Shown: in pieces, positions 33,361 through 45,600 of the stretch
How positions within the stretch are numbered: the first letter of the stretch is position 1
Layout of the letters: each line of letters begins with the position of its first letter
NCBI GenBank assembly: GCA_948567375.1
Contig: OX419757.1
Span: 67,766,001-67,830,000, forward strand
From: Lunularia cruciata
Taxonomy: Eukaryota > Streptophyta > Marchantiopsida > Lunulariales > Lunulariaceae
Direction of reading: 5' to 3'
Length of the DNA: 64,000 bases
Program-made: the position numbers and the translations under genes
The notes under the pieces: generated by a model
The model's input: the letters and a program-made list of their open reading frames with translations, nothing else
What the model was told of the DNA's origin: nothing
The model's database searches: none

Positions 33361-36262
33361 AGGTGGTTGGTGCAAGTTGGAATGCCCTAATGCATGCTTG
33401 AGCTAGGATCCAAGAGCTTGCACCCTTGCCAAAGCAAAAGCAAAGACATGCTCTAGTGGCCCAAGGAATGAACAAGTGAACTAAGTGAAAATGTAGCATA
33501 TGTTGATATTATTGCTCCAAGGAAGATTGCAAACCTCTAGTCTAATTTGATGGTAGTGAAGCAAAGGATGGAAGGTACTCTTGTGCCATGGAGATAGATC
33601 ATCTCTTGTCTACCACAATAACACCAAGAGAGAAAAGGATCTCTCCTGCACCTCCACCTCTCACATATATCTCTAAAACTAGCCTATAAGTAACCACAAA
33701 ATAGGAGGAAAGTAGGGATGCCAAGGGAGCTCAATTACCCAAAAAAATTATAGTTGTCATCTCCATAGATAATAGGCCTACCTCTTTACACAAGCGCAAT
33801 AGAGATAATTGTCTACATGCCAAATCCCTTATCACACACTCAAATATCTCTGGTTGTAATGTTCCAAGGATAGTAGAGAGATACACAAAGAGAAAACACA
33901 AGTTTCACGCTCAAACTCCGATGCCCCAAAGGAGTACCTTGATTGTATTATATAGCAAAGAGGACTCCTCCAAAGGAAGCTCCACCCTTGGATCATATAC
34001 ATGAATTGGTGACCTATAAGTGAGCTCTGCCCTTAGATTGGTTGCATGCATGGGTGACATGTTGGTTTTGATCCTATCTGGTTGGTCAACCCATCTTTGA
34101 TTGGAGAGAATCTTTAGGGAATCTTCTTGTAGGAATCTCCAAATAATGTGGGTGAGATATCATTGGAAAGCTCTCAATGAGACAAAGCTGGGGGAGTTAA
34201 GGCTATCATTTCCTTATGGGGTGAATATGCACATTTTTAGGCCTAATTCATTTGTTTATGCCTCTAAAACAGACTAGAGACTTCAAGCATATTTTGATTT
34301 TTGCCCTATTAGTAGAAGTGTCCTTTTGGTGATATCTCTTTCTGATCTATTTAGTCCATCATTTATAATATCCTTTCAGATATTACCAAACCAAATTTCA
34401 CCTCTAGATCATATGTCTAGCCATTGATTCTAAGTTTTCAAGTTTGTTTTGATTTCTACCCTATTTGTAGAAGTACTCTTTTGGTGATATCTCTATCTGA
34501 TATATTTAATCTATCATGTATAACATCCTTCTAGATGTTACCAAACCAAATTTCACATTTAGATCATATATCTAGCTATTGGTATTACATTGGTCCAATG
34601 ATATCACCAAAGACTCCCATAATCCTCTTATCAAAGCTCTCAAACATGACAAGAAAGTCAAGGAAAGTGGAACCATGCAGAGAAAGTAAGTGGATCAATG
34701 TGCAATACTAGGGAAGTGTATACTAAATTTTGCCTATGGATCTCCTAATAGAGGAAGGTCATCCATGTGTAGAATATCCTCTAAGAAGCATGTGACAAAA
34801 TCCTTAGATCCTATTGGCATTCCAAGGATGAGTAGTCCATCTATAGATACGACACACCCCTCTAGAAGCTCAAGGTGAAGAGGGATACTTGAAGAGAACC
34901 ATGCTTTACACTTTGACACCTTGACTCTCAAGCCAACAAGATGTAGCTCGATAGTCAAGTTATCAAATGCCTACCTAATCTGATCTACGGGGCTCACAAT
35001 GTGTGTAACTTCTACCAAGGAGAGAAATGCACAACCTAGCATGGCCAAAGTAGTAAAAAGGAGAGCTCTAAAGTGAGCCATGATAAACAAAGGTCTCCTA
35101 AAAGATATCCTTGTCATGTACCAACAATTGACTCCAAGACAGTGATTCCCTATTGTGACCACCCATGTTGGTAGTAAAAGGAAGCAAGAGAGCCATAAAA
35201 TGACCACACAAAAGGAATCAGATTCACCAAAGATCCTCTAGCCTTCCTAAGCTCTCTAGATGGATGCTTGAGAGATGCTATTAAAAGTGTTCTCAACATC
35301 CACCTATAAGACAAACCATTTTGGATAGATATCTAAGAATGCCTTGATACCTAAAGAAATAGCCTCACAACCTCTAAGTGTAGCTACTCCAAATTGATGG
35401 AGATTGAGGTGCTCTCAAGAATAAGATTGATAATAAAGGACAATGGTATGGCTAACCAAGCACAAAAAGATCTCTCTAATGGAAATTGGTCCAATGCCCA
35501 TGTATCCTTCTCCATCACAATAAGTCAACTAGTCCTTAACACCCAACTAATTGATTTAGGATATCTCATTTGGCTACTATTGTAACCATTTGAGACAACT
35601 CAGTTCACTAAAAGGATCATTTACTTGAAAGTAATCTCTAAGATGCTCATATATTATCCTTGACAAGCCTCTTGAGGAGAATCAAGGAGCAATGCACAAT
35701 GCTTGTGGCAAAAATTGACCTATCAAGAGATCAAAGCTACTCAAGTTGATAATCTAAGACCTCAAATAGCACTCCCTCTCCTTTCATAGGATGTAGTGAG
35801 CATAGGGAAGAGATAGCATCCTTAGTGGGACTAGCCATAAAAAAAGGATGTAGCACTCATGTTGCTCTACTAAACTCTCTCGCTTGATCCAATATCCTAC
35901 TCTATCATAATTGAGTGGACTCTATGGTATCCAATGGTAGAACTTGTCTCCTAAAACTTGCAACTCTAACCAACTCCTCTTGTAAGGCAGCCCAATCCCC
36001 CACTCAAGATCAGAAAATCTAATAGCCACCTCTATATCTCCCGCACATCCCTCTCCAACATAACAAAAGCACCATCAAGGGAGTAAGAGGAATAAGAATC
36101 ATGCTAACTTGTCCAAGGGATCACATGCCAAACAATCAAGTGGTAGGCAAAAATTATGTCTAGCCTCATCATGGATTGTACGGGGTAGCCTATGGAATAG
36201 ACATATACATGAAAAACTAGTCTCAAATAACCCTAAAATACAACCCACCAAAGATGCTAACT
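33361..36262 (-). pseudogene. LINE reverse transcriptase pseudogene, upstream half of a split LINE
   Basis: A non-LTR retrotransposon RT. Minus-strand blocks in order: FGVATLRGCEAISLGIKAFL (near 35,380), VDVENTFNSIS (near 35,300; RT motif A), FIMAHFRALLFTTLAMLGC (35,110-35,040), LSLVEVTHIVSPV (near 35,010), LVGLRVKVSKCKAW and LILGMPIGSKDFV (34,950-34,790). In related RTs the catalytic loop is LADDTHI; here it is LVEVTHI, so both catalytic Asp are lost. Reading continues past the solo LTR (33855-34589) to IRAFQLAPTT at 33,365. The 5' part ends at the chromovirus at 36263. Confidence 0.75.
33855..34589 (-). repeat. Solo LTR, family A (long form), TSD CTGGT/TTGGT
   Basis: Runs TGTAATGTTCCAAGG to TATTGGTATTACA, 735 bp, flanked by CTGGT (33850-33854) and TTGGT (34590-34594). 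The two duplications differ by one C/T transition. Inserted in the LINE RT pseudogene. Confidence 0.85.
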
Positions 36263-36753
36263 TGTAACAATATAGAGTTTATAGATGAGTTAGTCAAGAC
36301 TAACAAATTATCAAATAGGCCAAATTAGCCAAAAATTATAAGAATGTTTTAGAAGCATCTAGGAAGCTACTTCATACCTTCCAAGTATTGGATCATGTGC
36401 ATGTCAAGTGGTGACTTCTAAGAGGAAGCTTATTGGGAAGCTTCTTGGCTAGCTTAGCTTGCACGCCAAGGAGGTGGCTTCTAGAAGGAAGCTTCTTGAC
36501 TAGCTTAGCTTGCATGCCAAGTAGATGGCTTCTAGAAATAAGTTTCTCAAGAATCTTCCCAATTAACTTGGCTTGCACTCAAAGAAGATGGCCTTTAGGA
36601 AGCATCTTCTCAAGAGCCTTGTATGTTCCTTATCAATACCATAGCCCAAGTTCATGCTAGGCATTTGGAGTTTCTTTCATTCAAAAGTCCCAATGTGATC
36701 TTTCACATTGGGACAATCTTCTATTCTCTTATTTCTCTCTTTGATCTTTTACA
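36263..36753 (+). repeat. 5' LTR of the chromovirus
   Basis: TGTAACAATATAGAG to ATCTTTTACA, 491 bp. Contains about three head-to-tail ~60 bp units (36410-36600), each with a GGCTTCTAGAAGGAAGCTTC-like core and a GCTTAGCTTGCATGCCAAG-like end. The TATA position is decayed (TTATCAAT) compared with TATAAA in the 3' LTR. Confidence 0.9.
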
Positions 36754-36754
36754 T

Positions 36755-36766
36755 TAGTATCAAAGC
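36755..36766 (+). promoter_or_regulatory. Primer binding site (initiator tRNA-Met type)
   Basis: TAGTATCAAAGC differs from the usual TGGTATCAGAGC at two positions, both G to A. It starts two bases after the LTR, as expected. Confidence 0.8.
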
Positions 36767-37784
36767 AAGAATAGGATGGATAGGATCTATGGACCACCAA
36801 ATCCATTTCCACCAAACCATTGAAATTTTCATTTCCATGTACTACCCAAGCATCATTTCATGCAATTAATCATCTCATGCTTTGGCTAAATTTTTTTTGA
36901 ATGTGATTAGATTGTCAGATGAACCCGTGGTACTTCCAATTGTAACTTATAGAGAATGGTGGGCATGTTTCATCTATGTGTTAACTCAGATAAATTATTA
37001 GTAGTTTGATAGAGTAATACCTATGGTGGCAATGCCTAAATTTATTATTACCATGCAAAAACAAATTGAGCACCTGATTGTTCGAAGAACAAGATCATCA
37101 ACAACAAGAGCATGTAAAGAGAGCACCATTTTGAGAAGGAGAAGACAAATGTAATCTCCAAAGCCCAAGGTATTTGAAAACACAAACCTCATAAGCACAA
37201 TGGAGAATTTTGTGTTATTTTGAATCTACAAATGTTAAAGATGAATAGAGATAAATTCTCTTGGCATCAAGCTAATTGGATGGAATGGATAAAATATGGT
37301 GGCAATTTTGAGTAGAGCAAGTTAAATGGCAATTTTTTGCACCAATCTTGACTACAAGAATTCAAAAGTGCAATAATTGGACGATTCTAAGCTATAAATG
37401 CCACATGAGCCATACAAGATAGGTTGGGAGAATTGAAGCAGATTGGTTTTGCAAGGAGCTACATCACTCAATTCCAAAACACCATAATACAAATTTCTAG
37501 ATATATTAGAAGGTGAAGCTCTAGATAAATTTTTTAGGGGCTTGAAGTCCCACACCAAATTATAAGTGACCATGCAAGAGCCCAAACACTTGGAGGAAAC
37601 CATGTAATTGGCTGAGCCCTTGGATTCCTTAGTTGTAACAACTTGGTCTTCACCTTGACCTTCACAGAACTTGCCTACACACTACACATGGGTGGAGGAA
37701 TTGGCATCAATGGAGATTGATATCATCCAATGGAAACCACTTGGCCCTTTAGATATAAAAATATTATAACAAAATGGTGATTGC

Positions 37785-38287
37785 TTTTATTGTTGCCAAA
37801 TTGTACATTGCATTATTGGATGTCCATTCAAGAATGTACGACCTTGATCAATTGCCCAGATGGAGTTTGTGGAGCATGATGATCATGAAAACAAGGAATC
37901 CCAATAGGAAAACTTGAGACATCCACCAAGAACTTGATTAGTTCCAATGGGATTGAAGGCTCAACCTATGTAAGTTTGCTTCACTTGCAAGATATGATAT
38001 ATAATCATGATTGTAAGATTTTGGTTGATTATGTAAGTTCAAAGAATTACATGTCCATGCAATTAGCAAAGGAATTAAGTATTCATATCAAGCCAAAAAT
38101 TGGAAGTAGATCGATGATGTTAGATGGTAGAAGTGGTTTTGTATTTTGTATCTCATATCTTATTGCATTCAAGATTTGGGAGGAGTATTTGGAGTGTATG
38201 AGGTTTGTAATGGCACCTCTATACTATGATGTTCTAGGTTTGCCTTGGCTTGAATGTCATAGGGTTCAATTTAATCAAACCCAATGA
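37785..38287 (+). pseudogene. gag zinc knuckle and protease of the chromovirus
   Basis: CFYCCQIVHCIIGC (C-x2-C-x4-H-x4-C) at about 37,785-37,830 is the gag zinc knuckle. The 37,934-38,287 frame holds the protease: YNHDCKILVDYVSSKNYMSM, where the active-site triad expected as D-S/T-G is replaced by D-Y-V, and YYDVLGLPWLECH, the C-terminal G-L-P-W motif of gypsy proteases. The missing triad would abolish activity. Gag sequence upstream (36,800-37,780) is unreadable by eye. Confidence 0.7.
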
Positions 38288-38519
38288 TAAGTTCAAGTAT
38301 AACACCAAGGTAGGAATTACAAATTAAGTTGTCTTGCACCTTTGAGTAAGACATACAAATAGTCCATCCCAATATGAGAAGTTTGTTATTAAAGAGGTCA
38401 TAAAGCAAGCTTTGGAAGAAGATGAGCATATTTCTATAGTGTAGATCAAGCCAATTACACATGGAGAATCTAATAAGAGCCAAAAGCCTCATCAAGCAAT
38501 GGTTGATCAAATAGTTCAA

Positions 38520-39520
38520 GAGTTTGCATATGTGTTTTTGAATGATCTGCCAAGATTATCCCTTGATCGTGGTATGTCTTTCAAGATTGAGTTATTGCTA
38601 TGAAGTACTCCAATGAGTAGACCAATCTATTTTTTCTCACCAAAAGAGTTAGATGAGCTTCAAACAACACTTGCGGAGTTGTTGGAGAAAGATTTCATAT
38701 GATATAATATATCTATCAAGGGAGCACCAATATTATTTATCCCAAAGAAAGATGGAGTACTTCACTTTTGTATTGATTACCATGGTCTTCATAAACAAAT
38801 AGTGAAGAATGCATATCCCTTGCCTCAAATTGATGACTTGCCAGATCAATTGAGTGTAGCAAAATACTTCCCCAAGTTGGATCTATGAAGTAGCTATTAG
38901 CAAGTTCTCATTGATAGAGAGGATATGAAAAAGATTACCTTTTGCACAAGGTATGGATATTTTGAATGGAGAGTTTTAACCTTTAGGTTCACTAATGCTC
39001 CAAAAATATTCATGGATCAGATACATCAAGTGTTGGATGTGCTATTGGATTGGTATGTGGTGTGTTCTTGGATGATATTTTAATCTATAAAAAATGAAAG
39101 CAAAACATGCAAATCACGTGCAAGAAGTCTTAAGGAGACTAAGTCAATGGAAATTATATTGTAAGAAGTCAAAGTGTACCTTTTAGCAAAAGGAAGTTAC
39201 CTTCTTGGATCATAAGATCTCATCAAAGTGGATCAAGATGGAAGAGGAGAAAAATCAAGGTCATTACTGATTAGCATACTCCAAAGGATACCATGCGGGC
39301 ATATAATGGTTTGGCATGTTTTTACCAACAATTCATCCACTACTATGCTCATGTGGTCACATCATTGATTGACCTCTTGAGGAAGATCTCAAGATTTCAA
39401 TGGACCATTGAGCACAAAGAATTCCAAAATCTAAAACATATGGTGTCTTCAAGACCCATTCTTCAACCATATGCTCCTCAACTACCTTGTGTGGTTGATT
39501 TCAATGCTTATTAATTTGCA
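38520..39520 (+). pseudogene. Reverse transcriptase/RNase H of the chromovirus
   Basis: Readable blocks: LDELQTTLAELLEKDF (38,650), [20 protein letters not shown] (about 38,730-38,790), [31 protein letters not shown] (about 38,970-39,030), and a frameshifted FLDDILIY near 39,065. The open frame 39,293-39,514 has LACFYQQFIHYYAHVV and CVVDFNAY, the RT-RNase H junction. Several stops and at least one frameshift inside the catalytic loop make it inactive. Confidence 0.8.
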
Positions 39521-39849
39521 ATTGGAGCTATGTTGTAGTAGAAATTTCCAAATGGGTTACATCCCATTGCCTTTATGTCTCACCAACTAAATACCATTGA
39601 AAGGAATTACTCTACTCAAGATCAAGAATACTAGCAATGGTATATGCCACAAAGGTATGGAGGCATTATCTCTTGGGAAAACAAGTGATCATGCAAACCA
39701 ATCACAAATCCTTGTTGTGGACATTACATCTAGAGCACATGAAGAGTTGACATCATCAATGAGAGGAACAACTATAGTTGTTTGACATCAAACTTGAGTA
39801 CAAACCTGATTAGTTCCATGTCATCCTTGATAGCTTATCACAACAACCT

Positions 39850-41000
39850 GATTTGAATACTCTTCTTCTCATCATGTCAACAATTACAATAGTGTCAATT
39901 GACTCAAAAATCCAAATTGAGTTTAGGATTGCTTTACAACAAGACCTCTTCTTTCAAATAGTACAAGGTTGTCTTGCAACAAGTGACAAGGAATACAACA
40001 CCTTCTCCTTCAAGGAAGGCCTTCTATTTTATGAGAACCTGATCTATGTTCTAACCAAGGATGATCTATGACTTGTGTGCCTTCAAGAAGCCCATGACTT
40101 ACCAATCATTGATCACATGGGTGTGGACAAGATCATGGGTAACCTACAATGCCAATAGTAGTGGCCCAACATGGCACAAGATATTTGAGAGTTTATCCAA
40201 TCTTGTGAGAGTTGTCAATGCAACAAGACCAACAACCCAAAACCAAGTGGCCTCCTTCAACCACTTCACATCTCATCTGCTCAATGGAAATATATGAGCT
40301 TAGATGTCATCACCTCCTTGCCCAAGACAAAGTAAGGTCACACAAAAATCATGGTATTTGTGGATAATCTTAGTAAGTAAATCCATTTTACACCAACCTT
40401 TGATATAATGGATGCTCCATCATTGATCTACTTTGATAATGTCTTCAAGTATCATGGGATGTCTCATGTACTCATCTTTGATTGTGATCCTTGATTCATC
40501 AAAAACAATTAGCAAGTACTCCTTTAGATACTTGCACTAAGCTTGCTTTGTCCACAGCTTATCATCCTCAAATTGATGGACAAACCAAACATGCAATTTG
40601 TACCTTGGAAGATATACTTCATGCCTTTGTCAATGTTCATCATATCCTTTGGGATGAACGACATGTAGCTATTGAGTTTGCCTATAATAATTCCAAATAT
40701 GCAAGCATAGATTTTCTCTCTTCTTGCTTAATTTTGGCCAAGACCCATTTGTTCTAGATTCCCTTCTTCCTCTTCTCCATCTCATGTTTCTCATACTTCT
40801 GCTTTCTTGATCACAATATCACAATCCTACGACGAGCCAAATCTTATCTCCTTGTTGCTCAAAATTACCAAAAAAAGTACGCAAACTAACATGGCCATGA
40901 TCTCATCTTTCAACTTGGTGATAAGGTCATGCTTTCTTCTAGTAATCTACCCCTCCCACTTGATACCCACATTCATAAACTTACTCCTAATTTGATAGGT
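39850..41000 (+). pseudogene. Integrase of the chromovirus
   Basis: Pieces include VIDHMGVDKIMGN-like zinc-domain remnants near 40,100; SSAQWKYMSLDVITSL-like core start near 40,280 with the first Asp; and LSTAYHPQIDGQTKHAICTL (40,550-40,610). At the place of the catalytic Glu (usually GQTE) there is Lys, a one-base G-to-A change. EFAYNNSKYAS ends the core. The C-terminal GPY-type region follows in broken frames to about 41,000. Confidence 0.75.
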
Positions 41001-41048
41001 CCATTTTATGTCACCCAAATTATTTCTCTAGTTGCTTATTAACTTGCA

Positions 41049-41370
41049 TTGCCTTGTCATATGCAAATCCACCTTGTCTCTCATATTTCCAAGTTGAAAA
41101 CCTTTGTTTCTAATCCATCTTCCTTTTCCTCTTGTCCTCCTCCTCCTCCTATCAACTATCTTGAAGAATATAAAGTTGATTGTATCCTTGCACGCCACCA
41201 TATTCAACATGGACACCAACAACATATTGAGTACAAAGTCCTTTGGAAAGCATATCCCCTTCATGATGCCACTTGGGAACCTCTTTCTCATCTCCAAAAT
41301 GCACAAACAGTTATCCAAGAGTTTGAAGCTTCCATGGTGCCAAGGACATCCCCAACTAGTGGTAGGGGAA
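41049..41370 (+). pseudogene. Integrase C-terminal tail with chromodomain
   Basis: The frame 41,049-41,438 reads VSHISKLKTFVSN, then a chromodomain at about 41,158-41,330: EYKVDCILARHHIQHG, IEYKVLWKAYPLHDATWEPL, and LQNAQTVIQEFE. The VLWK-Y and DATWEP signatures are intact. In chromoviruses this domain is linked to recognition of heterochromatic histone marks during integration; here that is inferred from family membership. It is among the best preserved parts of the element. Confidence 0.9.
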
Positions 41371-41372
41371 TA

Positions 41373-41852
41373 TGTAACAATATGGAATTTTCAAATGAAT
41401 TAGTCAAGACTAGTAAAGTAGCAAATAGGCCAAATTAACCAAGAATTATAAAAATATTCTAGAAGCATCTATGAAGTTACTTGATATTTTCCAAGTTCAA
41501 ATAATGTGCATGCCAAGTAGTGACTTCTAAGAGGAAGCTTCTTGGGAAGTTTCTTTGTTAGCTTAGCTTGCATGCCAAGTAAATGGCTTCTAGAAGGAAG
41601 CTTCTTGGGAAGTTTCCAAACTTGCTTAGCTTGAATGCCAAGTAGGAAGCTTCTCAAGAAGCTTCACACTTAACTTGGCTTGCATTCAAAGAAGGCAACT
41701 TTTATGAAGCTTCTCAAGAGCTGTGTATGTTCCCTATAAATGCCATAGACCAAGATTATGCTAGGCATTCAAAGTTTCTTTCATTCAAGAGTCTCAATGT
41801 GATCTTTCATTCCAGTCTTCCATTCTCCTATTTCTCTCCTTGGTCTTTTATA
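41373..41852 (+). repeat. 3' LTR of the chromovirus
   Basis: TGTAACAATATGGAA to GGTCTTTTATA. It matches the 5' LTR with many substitutions. It keeps a TATA box (TATAAA, 41735-41740) and the same ~60 bp repeated units. Preceded by the PPT GGTAGGGGAA. Confidence 0.9.
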
Positions 41853-42045
41853 TAACCATTCCACGACTCAATCGGTATCCTTAGAATGGTCAATGAAGAG
41901 ATAGAAGAAGCATGCATAATCCCAAGTGTCACCACTATCAATTTGGTTTCTCACCTCACGTGAGCATTCCAAGTGGTCTAATCATAATCCTTGTGCATCC
42001 TTCACACATGAGTCTTTACTCCATGCAAGGTAAAGAGTCTATGAT
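41853..42045. other. Unclassified sequence between the chromovirus and a solo LTR
   Basis: The chromovirus target duplication starts it. It may continue the LINE seen left of 36263, but no LINE domain can be read. The same sequence resumes after the solo LTR at 42,647 without recognisable genes. Confidence 0.4.
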
Positions 42046-42646
42046 TGTAATAAAAATAGCTAGACATATTATCTAGAGGTGAAAATTGGCCTAGTAACAT
42101 CTAGAAGGAGATTGTTCACAATGGGCTAGGAAGATCAGACAGATGTGTCACCAAACAAGTACTTCTACTAATAGGGTAGAAGTCTAAAATAGCCTAAAAA
42201 CTTTAGAGCCAATTTTGAAGGCCTAAACATATGAATTAGGCCTTGAAAATGGAAAGATTCCTCCCCTTAAGAAAAAAGCTTGCCTTCTCCCCCTCCCTCT
42301 TTGATTTGTCTCATCAAGAGCTTTCCATTTATACCTTACCTACGTGATTCTGAGCTCCCTATAAGAATATTCCTCAAAGATTTCCTTTGGTCAAATCCGT
42401 TTGACCAACTAGATAGGATAAGCATTGACATGTCACCCACCCAAACAACTTAGCCAAGGATGGAACTTGCTGACAGGTCACCAATCCATGTATCTGATCC
42501 AAGAGTGGAGCTTCCTTTGAAGGGATCCTCTTTGCTATATAATAAAGAGAAGATCCTCCTTTGGGGCATCAAAGTATTGAGTGTGAAACTTGTGTTCCCT
42601 GTCTTGTATCTCTCTTGGAGAGTTCTCTTGTCCACTGAGTATTACG
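42046..42646 (+). repeat. Solo LTR, family A (short form), TSD ATGAT
   Basis: The only family A copy in plus orientation. Runs TGTAATAAAAATAGC to GAGTATTACG, 601 bp, flanked by exact ATGAT at 42041-42045 and 42647-42651. Contains a TATA-like CTATATAATAAAG near 42,535-42,546. Confidence 0.85.
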
Positions 42647-42651
42647 ATGAT

Positions 42652-45600
42652 ATATTGGGCATGGTTTATCTCGAGCAGCTTTGGGCAGCCACACATTGTG
42701 AAGTATAGCCATGGCTAGTACAAGAATAACAATTGTAACACACAATGCTACTCTCCATGTCTCTATATACATGCAAAACCACAACCCCTTACATCCCAAC
42801 TCACATGAGTAAATGCTCTCTCTCCCAAACTTAAAAACTATATACTCTTGTAACTTTCAATTTCCATCTCAAAAAATTTCAAACTAAGGTCCCATGGAAC
42901 TCAAGCACAAATACCGAGAGATTATAAATGAAAATTCCCAAGTGAAGTAATCACTTTAAACCCCACAAAATTAAAAGTACTCATAACTTTCTACTCAATT
43001 CTCCATAGGCTTCAATCTAGGTACCAATGGAACCAAAATTGAAAAATAAATGGAATCAAATATATCCCTCGTGTGATGTATGCAAGTAATTTGTCTAAAA
43101 CTAATATATTTTCACTTGTTGCCTCCTTTCTCTCTGCCATTCCCACCTCCTCTCTCTCTCCTATTCCTAAACCGTTCAAATTGATCAAATTTTAGATAAC
43201 TAACATACATTACATTGATTGGGGCACACATAAATATACTTGAATACTACCTCAGAATGACAAAGGAAGAAAGAGAACCCAAACTTGCCAAATCAAATTG
43301 ATTGACTACGTTTTACAAATGACAAATGGCAATAGAGGTTAATGATTTCAAAGTTGTCGGGAGGAAAAGACATCGTAGATATTACTAGTTTGATTCAAGG
43401 GTGCCCAAACAAGAAATGCAAGTAGTACCGGATCATCTTTTGAAGATGGTGATAAAGACAATGGTCATATATTCAAGATGGTGATTAACTATTTTGCTAT
43501 GACAAAGAAGATATCCACCACAACAATGATAGCTTAGGTGGATGAGATTGAGATAAAACCAGAGAGAAGTGCTATATTGCAACCAAAAATATATAATTAA
43601 TTTACATTTGGTGATCTTGTATTTTTAATAATATAACTTCTGATAAATCATGTAAATAAACATTTCTTATTTATTTAAAACTCTTTATTTCATATTAAGG
43701 TATGAAATGCAAAGTAAGTTAAGAAAAGTAACAAAAAAGTACATTAAGTGCAACAAATGTATATACCAACATTTTTAAGTGAAATAAACAAGAAAAAATA
43801 GTTTAAATATTTCTATTATCTCATGTCTTCTATGTTAATAGTACTTTTGGTCTAATTAGATATAAAATCAGGATTTTTATCAATGCTATCATAATTATTT
43901 GAAATAAACATATCAAAAAGTAACAAAACTCTACAATAAATTTTATTTTCAGTTAAGTGCCATTTACAAATTTGGATTCAAAAGTAATTACTACATATCA
44001 CTTGAACATTAGATTTGATTGTTTTGTACACTGAATCTTAAAATGTTGTACCAAAAATAGATTAGATATTTTACTTCTCACACATCATCGACGTTGTAGC
44101 TATGTTTTCTATGCTTATACTCTATTTGTATCAAAGGATTTTTCAATATCACGATAAAATTTTGAAAATTAAGTAAAATAGTAAAATAAGTAATCGAAAT
44201 TAGTCTTTAGTAAAATGTGTCTTTAGTTAGTAAATATATATTACACAACTAAAATGAATAGAATTATACAAAAATTTCAAAAGTATAAAATTTGCATTGT
44301 CTACTTCTTTTATGTATTTGGACTACCAAATAAACTCTAATTCTTGAGTTTTTTAGGTTTGGATTCCAAAATGCAAAATGAAACATCCAAAAGGAAAAGT
44401 TGAACGATGGAAATTCATATAAATTATGCATTAGAGCTAAGTTTTTAGTGATTTTTTGTTATATATATAATTCTAAAGAGCTTTTCAAGTAATACTACCT
44501 ACTTGAAATACACAGTATATGAAGTAATTATCAAAATATATTCTTTGACATTGTCTCAAAATTTACAAACTTAGATTCTTAAATGTCATTTTGACAAATT
44601 TGAAGTTCAAGTTTTATATTTATGGACTCAAATTTGTAACTATGATACTCATGAAAAAGATTTAGATAGTTTTCTTTCCTTCACAACTTCTACACTGTAA
44701 CTCGATTTTATATCATTTATCCCACTTTGGTAGTTAATTAGAAGAGATGTATAAGGTTATTATTATACCTCTAAATAGACAAACTATGGAAAAAGTTACC
44801 AAAATTGCAAAAGATAATCTTACACATCATCCCATTATTTAGAAATAAAGCTTCTAAAATTAGAACACTTAAACATCACATCCTTGTACATAATTACACA
44901 TTATGAGCAAATTTCAGATAAACTGTTAACATTAAAATCTACATCTATAAACCTCAATCCTATATCAATACATACATGAACATTATGCTTATGGTCATGT
45001 TTCTACTTTCCTATAAAATATTATTTTATTGTATTTTAATTATTAAAACATTTAATTATTTATTAAATTATAAGTAACTCAAATACAACAAAGGTGTGGA
45101 ATTTATGATGAAGCATGTAAAATTTAATATAAATATTTCAATTGTGTTTTTATTTCATTGAGATGTACAATAATAGTTAAATAATATTTAAATTATATAT
45201 ATAGAATAATTATTAAAAAAATTATAAATCTTAAATATTATTAAGAACCTCTTGCTACATTTATATATATATATAATAATTTATTAATATATTAAATAAT
45301 TCATAAGCAACTTAAATGTATAGTACATATATATACATATAAGGTACAAGTAAGTAAATGTTATTTTAAAAAATAAGAATGAAAATGATTATTACAATTT
45401 TAAAAGTTATTAACATTATCTTTATTACTTTAAAAGAATGTGATCTAATAGTTTCCATAACTTGAGCTGAACTACATTTCTAAACTCTTAATAACAGAAA
45501 ATGATAAAGATTAGGTATTTACATCTAGAAAATCTTTATATCTATCTGATGATTATGGATGCAAAAGTATAAAACTGATCAATTATGGTATGTGTTCATG

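Larger units (their letters stand above)
36263..41852 (+). mobile_element. Complete but inactive chromovirus (Ty3/gypsy with chromodomain)
   Basis: 5.6 kb element: 5' LTR 36263-36753, PBS 36755-36766, gag-pol remnants, PPT about 41361-41370, 3' LTR 41373-41852. Flanking 5-bp duplications TAACT (36258-36262) and TAACC (41853-41857) differ by one C/T change. Domain order gag (zinc knuckle near 37,785), protease, RT, RNase H, integrase, chromodomain is that of a chromovirus. The integrase-end chromodomain and compact size resemble Tcn1-type elements reported from mosses, a comparison made from memory. Every domain carries stops or shifts. Confidence 0.9.
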
